Both the position numbers and the translations under genes were made by a program. A DNA stretch of 64,000 bases from an uncultured Draconibacterium sp. (GTDB lineage: Bacteria > Bacteroidota > Bacteroidia > Bacteroidales > Prolixibacteraceae). This document shows positions 1-7,731 of the stretch, piece by piece. How positions within the stretch are numbered: the first letter of the stretch is position 1; every line of letters begins with the position of its first letter. Below the pieces are notes generated by a model. It had not been told where the DNA came from. It saw only the letters and a list, made by a program, of their open reading frames with translations, and searched no databases. The stretch lies in contig NZ_CAJXTC010000014.1 in the NCBI RefSeq assembly GCF_913060805.1, positions 61,954 to 125,953 on the forward strand, in the 5' to 3' direction.

Positions 1-2
1 AA

Positions 3-788
3 TCGCTTGTAAAAAGAAACGAACTGTTCATTTATCGTTACCACGAGCGCGATCGCAGTGCCTGGGTGGTGTTCTACAATCCTATTCAGATACGTAATAA
101 ACTGCCCCGCCGGCTGGAAGAAAAACACATAAAAAAACTGGGACGCGAGTTGGCTCGTTTTCATAAAGCGTGCACCAACGTTTCGAACCAGTTGCCACAC
201 TCCTCGAAAAATGTAATTACCGATATTCAGAAATTGAAACGCTCGATCCATAAAAGCGAAATACAAATGGACGAGTCGCACAAGGATTTGATTCTTCGTC
301 ATGCCGATTATTTTTTGGAGAATGCCGACCGCGTGAATTACAACACCGAAATTGAAACCATACCCGTTTTGGTTGACTGGAACATTGGGAATTTCTCGAT
401 AACCGGCGACGGAAAATTCTATTCGCGATGGGATTACGACTGGTTCCGAATGTCATCGCGCGTTATGGATTTTTACTTTTTTAGCCGCGTGGTTTCCGAT
501 GTTGGCGACCGCACGGTTTTCAGTTACAAGGTCGACACTTTGATGGAAGACCGCTTTATGCTGTTTCTGAAAGAATACCACAAAGTTTTTCCACTTACAC
601 CTCCCGAAGTGCATTTAATTAAAGAAGTTTACCGCTTTTTTATTTTGAATTATGTGATTAAAGACGGGCCTTACTTTTTCAGAAGATACTATTCGAACAA
701 GCTGATTAAAGAGGCCTACGATACTTATTTTCCTGCCATGGAAGAGAAATACAGGGTAGAGAAAATTTTGAAAATATTAAAACTCTGA
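3..788 (+). CDS. Aminoglycoside phosphotransferase-fold kinase, 5' end outside the window
   Basis: The reading frame is open to the left edge (first in-frame codon at position 3), so the N-terminus lies outside; the GTG at 66 is an internal codon, not a convincing start. Numbering from that GTG, residues 103-109 (VDWNIGN) fit the D-x4-N catalytic and metal motif of APH/choline-kinase-like enzymes, and RWDYDW at 121-126 supplies the second metal Asp. The family transfers phosphate from ATP to small amines, sugars or alcohols; the substrate cannot be read from sequence. A HAD-like phosphatase gene follows 9 bp downstream, so the two are probably co-transcribed and may act on the same metabolite (inference). 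The usual His of the HxD motif is replaced by Val. Confidence 0.7.
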   Translation, partial: SLVKRNELFIYRYHERDRSAWVVFYNPIQIRNKLPRRLEEKHIKKLGRELARFHKACTNVSNQLPHSSKNVITDIQKLKRSIHKSEIQMDESHKDLILRHADYFLENADRVNYNTEIETIPVLVDWNIGNFSITGDGKFYSRWDYDWFRMSSRVMDFYFFSRVVSDVGDRTVFSYKVDTLMEDRFMLFLKEYHKVFPLTPPEVHLIKEVYRFFILNYVIKDGPYFFRRYYSNKLIKEAYDTYFPAMEEKYRVEKILKILKL

Positions 789-797
789 TGCTGTATT

Positions 798-1658
798 ATG
801 ATGAGAACAAAAAGTTTTAGAAGTGTAGTGAAAAACTACCGGGCCGTGTTTTTTGATGCTTTTGGTGTATTAAAAAATCATTCGGGATTGATTGAGGGCG
901 TGGGAAATACTTTCGACTATTTAGAATCAAAGGGAATTCCTTACTACGTATTAACAAACGATTCATCGAGAAGCCCTGATGAACTGGCAAACTGGTATCA
1001 GAACAAAGGCCTGACCACAATTACCACCGATAAGATTTTGTCGTCGGGGATGTTGGCCATGGAATTTTTTAAAACAAAACTGGCCAACGGAAAAGCGGTT
1101 GCTTACCTTGGCACAAAAGCATCTGCTCATTACCTTGAGTCGGCCGGGCAAAACACAGTGCCCATCAGCGAAGTAAACCTCGAAGATCTTGAGCATATTA
1201 AATCGTTTGCTTTTCTCGACGACGAAGGATTTGACTGGAACAAGGACATTGATAAAACCATCAACCTGCTACGTCACAAAAACATGACGGTAATTGTAGC
1301 AAATACCGACATTAATTACCCGGTAAATAAAAACGATATTTCGGTGGCCGTTGGAGGAATTGCCGACTTGGTTGAGCAGATTCTTGGAAAGAAATTTATA
1401 CGTTTCGGGAAACCCGATGCACAGATGTTTTTGCTGGCTTACGAACGTGCAATGAAGGATGTTCCGAACATTAAAAGAAACGAGATTTTAATGGTTGGCG
1501 ACACGCTTTACACTGACATTATTGGCGGAAATAAATTCGGGCTCGACACTGTACTTGTTCTATCGGGAAACACATTGCCGGATAATGCCAAGATTAAAAT
1601 CGTTAGTTCGGGAATTATTCCAACTTACGTTTGCGACTCGGCAGTTATTGAGTTGTAA
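798..1658 (+). CDS. HAD-superfamily class IIA-like hydrolase (NagD-like)
   Basis: A 286-residue protein with all HAD motifs: motif I FFDAFGVL with nucleophile D20, motif II Thr in LTNDS near 53, motif III K205 in FGKPD, and motif IV GDTLYTD at 234-240. The cap between motifs II and III is the large class II type, as in NagD/pyridoxal-phosphatase-like proteins. The second Asp of the usual DxD is replaced by Phe (D-A-F), so general acid-base chemistry may differ and simple phosphatase activity is uncertain. ATG at 798 is followed directly by a second ATG. It lies 9 bp after the phosphotransferase gene, suggesting one operon. Substrate unknown. Confidence 0.75.
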   Translation: MMRTKSFRSVVKNYRAVFFDAFGVLKNHSGLIEGVGNTFDYLESKGIPYYVLTNDSSRSPDELANWYQNKGLTTITTDKILSSGMLAMEFFKTKLANGKAVAYLGTKASAHYLESAGQNTVPISEVNLEDLEHIKSFAFLDDEGFDWNKDIDKTINLLRHKNMTVIVANTDINYPVNKNDISVAVGGIADLVEQILGKKFIRFGKPDAQMFLLAYERAMKDVPNIKRNEILMVGDTLYTDIIGGNKFGLDTVLVLSGNTLPDNAKIKIVSSGIIPTYVCDSAVIEL

Positions 1659-1971
1659 CTGGATGCTGGATACTTGATGCTGGATGCTGGAAGGCTTTGC
1701 GTTTTTCAGAAAGGGAAATCGTAAAAATGGTCCTATCTCCCGGCGCTTACGCACCGGGCTTTAAACGTTCTCCCCTTTGGGGCTATTTGCGTATTGCTAT
1801 TTGCATATTGCCTACTCATTCCCTCAATAACTCATTCACTTAAAGAGGGAAATTATTAAACTGCTGAAATGTCAAATTGTAAACTGACAACTGTGACTGT
1901 AAACTGAGACTAGTTACTATAAACCTATAGTTCTATTATCACTTTTGACTTTGAACTTTTACCTTTTGCCT
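1659..1971. other. Intergenic region between convergent genes, with REP-like double hairpin
   Basis: No gene is visible. The first part has short tandem GGATGCTGG-like words (about 1660-1690), probably low-complexity. At 1739-1758 CCCGGCGC and GCACCGGG form a hairpin with one mismatch, followed at 1772-1782 by a CCCC-TTT-GGGG hairpin. The same pair of motifs in the same order recurs near 20877-20945, so this is likely a dispersed REP-like repeat. A second half rich in TATTTGC and CTCATTCACT words has no recognisable function. Confidence 0.5.
1739..1782. repeat. REP-like double-hairpin repeat, copy 1
   Basis: Two consecutive hairpins, CCCGGCGC/GCACCGGG and CCCC/GGGG, are separated by about 13 bp. 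A second copy with the same words (GCACCGGGCT and a GGGGCT-ending hairpin) is at 20877-20945. Dispersed paired palindromes like this are often mobilised by RAYT/IS200-type transposases; none is encoded in the window, so that link is inference. Confidence 0.45.
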
Positions 1972-3090
1972 TTAAAATTCTGCTGCCACCTCTTTCAGTG
2001 CATGAATTAGCAGTTGATCTTTATCACGGCCTTTTGAAGCGATTCGGATGTGTTTATCGTCGAGGCCGATTTTATTGGAGCAGTCGCGCACATAAACGCC
2101 AAAATCCTGCAGCAATTTCATTTGCAAATCGTAAGCACTCATTGCAAATTTTACTTTCAGAAGTATAAAATTACTGTTCGACGGATAAACTTCGTATCCA
2201 TCGATTTTGCACAATGCTTCGTGCAATTCCCGAACATCGGAAATGACATGTTTGCGGGCATTGTGGTATTCAACATCGGTATCTTTTAGCTGCGTTAAAA
2301 AGTACTCGGCCAGCGTGTTGATGTTCCATACGGGCAAAGCATTTCTTATTTGCTTCAGGTACTCCTGATTAGCAGTACAGCAATAGCCCAAACGCAAACC
2401 CGGCACACCACAATGTTTACTCATGCTGCGCACAATTATCAAATTATGAAACTGCTCAACCATTGGCATCAGACTTGGTATTTCTTCGCCGGCAAAATCA
2501 ATAAACGACTCATCAACCAGCACAAGTTTCAAATGCTTCATGCGGTTAAAAAAACCTGTTATGTCTTCAATCGAAATTAACTGCCCTGTAGGATTTCCGG
2601 GATTAATAATTAGTGCTGATGACAATTTTTCGTTCTCCAGCCAGTCAGCGTATTCATCCAAATCCAGCTGATACTGTTTATCAGCAGGTAACTGAAACAA
2701 CTTCACCTTTTCCAGGTTCTGAACCTTCTCGATGTATTCGCTAAATGTTGGAATGGGAATCCCCATGTCCTCAAGAAAATTATTTTGAATGATCGTGATC
2801 AGTTCAGTAGCACCGTTTCCTAATACAAGGTATTCGGGTTTTACATGCACAACGGCAGCTAAATCCTGCTGAGCCAATTTCGGATTACTCGACGGGTATG
2901 CTTTTATCACCTCGGGCAATTTATCCTGAAGTTTTTGAAGCAATTTCTCATCGGGGAAGTAAGGATTCTCAATGAAACAAAAATCCACCACATCGCCCAA
3001 CTGTTCTTCTCCAACAATATCAATTAACGACGGCGAATGAGAAGTTTCGTTAAACAAGTGACGTTTTATTTCAATTTGTTTCCCTAACAT
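1972..3090 (-). CDS. PLP-dependent aminotransferase/decarboxylase, HisC/CobD-like
   Basis: Fold-type I PLP enzyme of about 372 residues. The Schiff-base lysine is in RSMSKHCGVPG (about residue 225), followed by GLRLGY with the phosphate-binding Arg; IINPGNPTGQ and LVDESFIDF supply the other cofactor contacts. The VDESFIDF and SMSK...PGLRLGY pattern is closer to threonine-phosphate decarboxylase (CobD) than to a classical histidinol-phosphate aminotransferase, but no cobalamin or histidine genes are nearby, so the substrate is open. The frame can be extended to a TTG at 3138, but that start lies in the poly-A side of the upstream terminator; ATG at 3090 is preferred. It lies downstream of glutamine synthetase on the same strand, separated by a terminator. 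Confidence 0.7.
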   Translation of the reverse strand: MLGKQIEIKRHLFNETSHSPSLIDIVGEEQLGDVVDFCFIENPYFPDEKLLQKLQDKLPEVIKAYPSSNPKLAQQDLAAVVHVKPEYLVLGNGATELITIIQNNFLEDMGIPIPTFSEYIEKVQNLEKVKLFQLPADKQYQLDLDEYADWLENEKLSSALIINPGNPTGQLISIEDITGFFNRMKHLKLVLVDESFIDFAGEEIPSLMPMVEQFHNLIIVRSMSKHCGVPGLRLGYCCTANQEYLKQIRNALPVWNINTLAEYFLTQLKDTDVEYHNARKHVISDVRELHEALCKIDGYEVYPSNSNFILLKVKFAMSAYDLQMKLLQDFGVYVRDCSNKIGLDDKHIRIASKGRDKDQLLIHALKEVAAEF

Positions 3091-3143
3091 GGCTTTAAAT
3101 TTTTGGGCATTAATTTTTGCGACGACAAATTTGAGCAAAAAAA

Positions 3144-3167
3144 AACTGCCCTACAATAAGGACAGTT
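3144..3167 (-). terminator. Rho-independent terminator of glutamine synthetase
   Basis: On the minus strand AACTGTCC pairs with GGGCAGTT (one G-U pair), then a run of eight or more T. It sits 30 bp after the glutamine synthetase stop. The plus-strand side is also T-rich. Confidence 0.75.
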
Positions 3168-3196
3168 TCTTTTTATTATGCAATTATGTCTTGGTT

Positions 3197-4210
3197 TTAA
3201 ACTTTTGCAGCTTTAACCGTTTTGATGATGCGAGCACCAATTTTGTAAGGATCACCGTTTGAAGCAGGACGACGGTCTTCCAAACGACCTTTCCAACCAT
3301 CTTCAACAGTTCCTACAGGAATACGGATAGAAGCACCACGGTCAGAAACACCATAGCTATATTCTGTAATAGCTTGAGTTTCGTGTAAACCAGTCAGACG
3401 CTGATCGTTGTATGCTCCGTAAACTTCAATATGCTCAGTAATGTGTTTACCGAATTCTTCGCAAATTGCAGTAAATACTTTTTCGTCTCCACAAGTTCTC
3501 ATCAAACCGTTAGAGAAGTTAGCGTGCATACCTGAACCGTTCCAGTCAAGGTCTTTTCCTAGTGGTTTTGGATGCCACTCTACATCAACACCATATTTTT
3601 CGGCAGTACGCTCTAATAAGAAACGAGCCATCCAAATTTGGTCACCTGCATCGTGTGCACCTTTAGCAAAAATCTGGAATTCCCACTGTCCGGCAGCAAC
3701 CTCAGCGTTGATACCTTCAACGTTCAACCCAGCTTCTAAACAAAGGTCGAAGTGCTCTTCAACAATTGCACGACCGAAAGCTTTAGAACCACCTACACCA
3801 CAGTAGTAAGGTCCTTGTGGCTCAGGGAAACCGCCTGCCGGGAAACCTAATGGAAGACGAGTTTGTGGATCGTACAAGAAATATTCCTGCTCGTAACCGA
3901 ACCAGAAATCTTCATCTTCTTCTGTAATGTGTGCACGGCCGTTAGTTTCGTGTGCTGTTCCATCAGGATTCAAAACTTCAGTTAAAACTAAGTAAGCATT
4001 TTTACGGTCCGGATCAGGACAGATAAATACAGGTTTTAAAAGAAGGTCAGAAGCTTCGCCTCCAGCCTGATTAGTAGAAGATCCGTCGAATGACCACACT
4101 GGACAATCTTCCAATTTACCGCTGAAGTTATCAGCTACACGAGTTTTAGCTCTTAATTGTTGAGTTGGCACACTACCATCCAACCAAATGTATTCCAATT
4201 TTGATTTCAT
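3197..4210 (-). CDS. glnII: Glutamine synthetase, type II (GSII)
   Basis: Makes glutamine from glutamate, ammonia and ATP; cytoplasmic, central to nitrogen assimilation. At 337 residues it is far shorter than GSI (about 450) or GSIII (about 700) and has the eukaryote-like GSII layout. The beta-grasp part carries FDGSSTNQA (41-49); the catalytic part has YEQEYFL (106-112, metal Glu), NAEVAAGQWEFQ (168-179), GSGMHANFS (about 226), RLTGLHET (about 268) and the Arg-rich SDRGASIRIP (about 290). ATG at 4210 is clear. It is transcribed alone, with its own terminator and a TATTTTTG promoter element 49 bp upstream. GSII has no Tyr-adenylylation site, so control is probably transcriptional or by feedback (family knowledge). 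Confidence 0.95.
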   Translation of the reverse strand: MKSKLEYIWLDGSVPTQQLRAKTRVADNFSGKLEDCPVWSFDGSSTNQAGGEASDLLLKPVFICPDPDRKNAYLVLTEVLNPDGTAHETNGRAHITEEDEDFWFGYEQEYFLYDPQTRLPLGFPAGGFPEPQGPYYCGVGGSKAFGRAIVEEHFDLCLEAGLNVEGINAEVAAGQWEFQIFAKGAHDAGDQIWMARFLLERTAEKYGVDVEWHPKPLGKDLDWNGSGMHANFSNGLMRTCGDEKVFTAICEEFGKHITEHIEVYGAYNDQRLTGLHETQAITEYSYGVSDRGASIRIPVGTVEDGWKGRLEDRRPASNGDPYKIGARIIKTVKAAKV

Positions 4211-4614
4211 GATGTAATAAATTTTATATAAATGTAGATTTTTTCTAACTGTCGTTCACAAAAATAGGAGCAAATGAAACTAATAAAACCATTTTACTAA
4301 CAAATTGTAATAAATTAATACAAAATTTACATTGAAAATAGATTTTTGTCAAACACCCCAAAATTAATGATACCCCCTCACAAATTCTTCATTTTTAACG
4401 TTAAAAGCTCTTAAAATTTATGCTACCCCCGCCAGATATTTGCATCTTTTCATCAGAATGCCCCCAAAACAGAACACACCCCTGTTTTTATCATTTTTCA
4501 AGGTTGCCTATTGTAGATATTTATGGCGAAATGTAATTTTATACACCCAAGCATTACCAATTGATAGATTGAAAAACGAAAACGCAATTGAAAATTAAAA
4601 ACAATACATGCACT
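4211..4614. other. Divergent intergenic region glnII / tldD
   Basis: About 400 bp of AT-rich DNA between divergently transcribed genes. It holds the candidate glnII promoter element near 4259 and several C-tracts (CCCC at about 4355, 4374, 4425 and 4460) between AT runs. No open frame or stable hairpin was seen. It probably contains both promoters. Confidence 0.5.
4259..4266 (-). promoter_or_regulatory. Candidate -7 promoter element for glutamine synthetase
   Basis: On the minus strand this reads TATTTTTG, a full match to the Bacteroidota TAnnTTTG -7 element, 49 bp before the ATG. No clear -33 TTG lies at the expected distance. Confidence 0.4.
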
Positions 4615-6141
4615 ATGAAAGTTGACAGACGTGATTTTATTAAAACAAGTGGTATGTTTGCAGCGGGAAGTATGGTTTTACCTCCCTTTGTGCAATCGTG
4701 CCAAAACGTACAAATTTCAGCAGACGTGAAAAGTTATTTAGATCATTTTGAAGTGACTACCGAGATGTTGCAAAAAGTTATTGCAACAGCCATGAGCAAA
4801 GGCGGCGATTATGCCGACTTATTTTTCGAACACAAAATTACCAACAGCCTGGCGCTTGAAGACGGGAAAGTAAACCGCGCTTATTCCAACATCGATTTCG
4901 GAGTTGGCATTCGCGTGTTAAAAGGAGACCAAACCGGTTTTGCCTACTCCGAAAATATTGCGCTCGACGATATGCTGAATGCAGCAAAAATGGCCGCAAA
5001 CATTGCCAACAGCAGCTCTAATTTTAATGCGGCTGATTACAACGAAAAACTGCCCGCCAACTACTACAAAATTTCGAAAAAGTGGGAAGACGTTTCGGTA
5101 AAAGACAAAGTGCCTTTTGTACAAAAGGTAAACGATAAAATTTTCGGTCTCGACGAAAAGGTTATTAAAGTAAATGCCGGAATGAGCGACGAAAGCAGCT
5201 ACGTAATGTTTTATAACTCGGAAGGACGTTTAACTCACGATTACCGACCAATGATCAGCTTTTATGCGGTTTGCGTTATGCAGGACGGTGAGCAAATTGA
5301 GAATGCTTACTCGGCACGTTCGGTTCGCCGCGGTTTCGAATGGCTGACAGATGATTTGGTTGATGAGCTGGCCAACGAAGCAGTTGAAAAAACCAACCTG
5401 CTTTTTAAAGCCGGAAAACCAAAAGCCGGAGAAATGCCGGTAGTTCTAGGTGCCGGAGGTTCGGGAATTTTACTTCACGAAGCCATTGGCCATACTTTTG
5501 AGGCCGACTTCAACCGAAAAGGAACTTCTATTTTTAGCGACAAACTGAACAAAAAAGTTGCTGAGAATTTCATTAATATCATCGACGATGGTACGCTGCC
5601 AAACGACCGCGGTGCCATTAACATCGACGACGAAGGAAACGACGTACAAAAAACTTACCTGGTAAAAGACGGTATTTTGAACAGCTACCTTCACGACCGC
5701 ATCAGTGCCAAATATTATGGTGTTGAGCCAACGGGTAACGGACGTCGCGAATCGTTCCGCCACATGCCACTGCCACGTATGCGATCAACCTACATGGAAA
5801 ATGGTCCGCACACCACCGAAGAAATTTTTGCCGCAGTTGATTACGGCGTATATGTCGACAACTTCAGCAACGGTGAGGTTAAAATCGGTGCCGGCGACTT
5901 TACCTTCTTTGTAAAATCGGGTTACATTATCGAAAACGGAAAACTCACCACTCCAATTAAGGACATTAACATTGTTGGTAACGGACCCCAGGCTCTGGCA
6001 GATATTTCAATGGCTGCCAACGACTACAAAAACGACAGTGGCACCTGGACCTGTGGAAAAGACGGACAATCAGTTCCGGTAACACTTGGCCTGCCAACTG
6101 TTTTAGTGAAGAAAATGACCGTTGGAGGAACAAATGCATAG
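4615..6141 (+). CDS. tldD: TldD-family metalloprotease with a twin-arginine signal
   Basis: TldD/PmbA metalloproteases work as a heterodimer that trims unfolded peptides and matures modified peptides. The zinc motif HEAIGH is at residues 288-293, preceded by the glycine-rich VVLGAGGSGILL. The N-terminus (DRRDFIK, then a hydrophobic stretch to residue 27) is a typical Tat signal, unlike the cytoplasmic enterobacterial TldD; a Cys follows in VQSC, but the lipobox is poor. ATG at 4615 is chosen; an upstream in-frame TTG at 4588 would bury the Tat motif. The partner gene begins 34 bp downstream. An exported TldD beside a PmbA-like protein without an obvious signal is odd and leaves the site of action unclear. 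Confidence 0.9.
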   Translation: MKVDRRDFIKTSGMFAAGSMVLPPFVQSCQNVQISADVKSYLDHFEVTTEMLQKVIATAMSKGGDYADLFFEHKITNSLALEDGKVNRAYSNIDFGVGIRVLKGDQTGFAYSENIALDDMLNAAKMAANIANSSSNFNAADYNEKLPANYYKISKKWEDVSVKDKVPFVQKVNDKIFGLDEKVIKVNAGMSDESSYVMFYNSEGRLTHDYRPMISFYAVCVMQDGEQIENAYSARSVRRGFEWLTDDLVDELANEAVEKTNLLFKAGKPKAGEMPVVLGAGGSGILLHEAIGHTFEADFNRKGTSIFSDKLNKKVAENFINIIDDGTLPNDRGAINIDDEGNDVQKTYLVKDGILNSYLHDRISAKYYGVEPTGNGRRESFRHMPLPRMRSTYMENGPHTTEEIFAAVDYGVYVDNFSNGEVKIGAGDFTFFVKSGYIIENGKLTTPIKDINIVGNGPQALADISMAANDYKNDSGTWTCGKDGQSVPVTLGLPTVLVKKMTVGGTNA

Positions 6142-6175
6142 CACATGCAGTGTTTAATGTTTAAATTTTAAAACC

Positions 6176-7495
6176 ATGACAAAAGAAGAAAAATATACAT
6201 TGGCAAAATGGGCTATGAATCATGCATTGGAGAACGGAGCCCAGGAAGTAAGCGTAAATATATCGAACAACCAAAGTAGCAGCATTGAAGTGCGCGAAGA
6301 GAAAATTGACAAACTGGAACAGGCGCTGCAAAGCAACTTGTCTATTCGTTTGTTTGTCGACAAAAAATACTCATCGCACTCTACCAGCCGCTTAAACAAA
6401 GAAGATCTGGCACGTTTTATCGAAGAAGCTATCGAAGGCACAAAATACCTTTCGGAAGATGAATTCAGAACCTTGCCCGATCCGGAATTGTATTACAAAG
6501 GCGACGGACCGGATTTGGGTTCGTTAGACAAAAACTTTGGTAACGTTGATCCGGAAGAAAAAATACAAGCTGCTTTTGCTGCCGAGAAAGAAATTTTGGG
6601 CAGCAACGAACGCATTATCTCCGTATCCAGCAGTTATTACGACGGTTTGAACGAGCGTGTAATGGTAAACAGCAATGGTTTCGAGGGCGACACCGCCAAC
6701 TCTTACTTTGGATTGTACACCAACGTTTCGGTAAAAGGCGATGGCGATGCACGACCTGAATTTGGCTGGGGAGAGACAGCTATTAAATACAATGAGCTGA
6801 AAAAAACAGGCACCGGAACAACCGCATTAAAACGTGCGCTTGATAAAATCGGGGCGAAAAAAATTGAATCAGGAACCATGCCGATGATCGTTGAAAACCG
6901 TGTGGTAAGCCGCATTTTTAGTCCGCTAATGAATGCACTCGACGGATCGGCTATTCAGCAGAAAAATTCATTCCTGATCGATAAATTGGGCGAAAAAGTT
7001 GCATCTGAGAAATTAACCTTAACCGACGATCCGTTTATTATCGGAGGCCGTGGTTCGCGCCTGTTCGATGGCGAAGGTATTGCCACTAAAAAACGTTCGG
7101 TTTTTGAAAAAGGTGTTTTGAAAAGGTATTACATCGACACCTATTACGGTAAAAAACTGGAAATGGAGCCTAACAGTGGAGCAACCACCAACTTGGTTTT
7201 TGAAACCGGCGATAAAGACCTTGACGCATTAATTACATCGGTTAAAAAGGGAATTTTTGTTACAGGTTTTAACGGGGGTAACAGCAATGGATCAACCGGA
7301 GATTTCTCGTACGGAATTGAAGGATTTTTGGTGGAGAACGGCGAGATTGTAAAACCGGTTACAGAAATGAACATTACCGGAAACATGAAAACCCTATGGG
7401 CAAACGTTGGAGAAATTGGTAACGACGTGCGCGAAGATTCTTCGTGGCGCACACCGTCGATTCTTTTCAACGATGTTGATTTTAGTGGATTGTAA
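6176..7495 (+). CDS. pmbA: TldD/PmbA-family protein (PmbA/TldE-like partner subunit)
   Basis: A 439-residue protein homologous to TldD but without the HExxxH zinc motif, as expected for the non-catalytic TldE/PmbA subunit. It shares the characteristic C-terminal end, with GFNGGNSNGSTGDFSYGIEG and VTEMNITGN matching TldD-family folds. No signal peptide is visible (MTKEEKYTLAKWAMNHALE), in contrast to the preceding tldD. The genes are 34 bp apart on the same strand and surely co-transcribed. It is followed by a dispersed hairpin repeat and a strong bidirectional terminator. Confidence 0.88.
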   Translation: MTKEEKYTLAKWAMNHALENGAQEVSVNISNNQSSSIEVREEKIDKLEQALQSNLSIRLFVDKKYSSHSTSRLNKEDLARFIEEAIEGTKYLSEDEFRTLPDPELYYKGDGPDLGSLDKNFGNVDPEEKIQAAFAAEKEILGSNERIISVSSSYYDGLNERVMVNSNGFEGDTANSYFGLYTNVSVKGDGDARPEFGWGETAIKYNELKKTGTGTTALKRALDKIGAKKIESGTMPMIVENRVVSRIFSPLMNALDGSAIQQKNSFLIDKLGEKVASEKLTLTDDPFIIGGRGSRLFDGEGIATKKRSVFEKGVLKRYYIDTYYGKKLEMEPNSGATTNLVFETGDKDLDALITSVKKGIFVTGFNGGNSNGSTGDFSYGIEGFLVENGEIVKPVTEMNITGNMKTLWANVGEIGNDVREDSSWRTPSILFNDVDFSGL

Positions 7496-7564
7496 AAAGA
7501 ATAAAACATTCGATTCCAGTGAATCATCAACCGGAATGAAAGTGAAACAATATTCAACAAACTC

Positions 7565-7627
7565 TCCCTCACTCCCTCTCTTCGCGAAGCGAGGGACGAT
7601 TGTGTCGAAGGCACAATCAGGGTGAGT
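7565..7627. repeat. Cloverleaf-like palindromic repeat
   Basis: Two adjacent hairpins: CCCTCTCTTCG/CGAAGCGAGGG (7574-7595, one mismatch) and GATTGTG/CACAATC (7598-7618), flanked by CTCACT and GGTGAGT that could close an outer stem. It is non-coding although short frames run through it. It probably belongs to a dispersed intergenic repeat family; no second copy is in the window. Confidence 0.4.
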
Positions 7628-7686
7628 CAATAAATTTTGGAGCATATTTGGCTATCAATTTTCACTCGACTTTCAGAAAAAAAGAC

Positions 7687-7709
7687 CCGTTCTGTAAATT
7701 TCAGAACGG
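7687..7709. terminator. Bidirectional terminator between pmbA and the M16 protease gene
   Basis: CCGTTCTG and CAGAACGG form a perfect 8-bp stem with a 7-nt loop. An A-run lies upstream and a T-rich run downstream (7711-7722), so it can end transcription from both convergent genes. Confidence 0.8.
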
Positions 7710-7731
7710 CTCTTTTCTTTTATCTCAACTA

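Noticed and set aside
7144..7614. 156-codon minus-strand frame over pmbA
   Set aside because: Shadow of pmbA; the reverse frame has no family resemblance.
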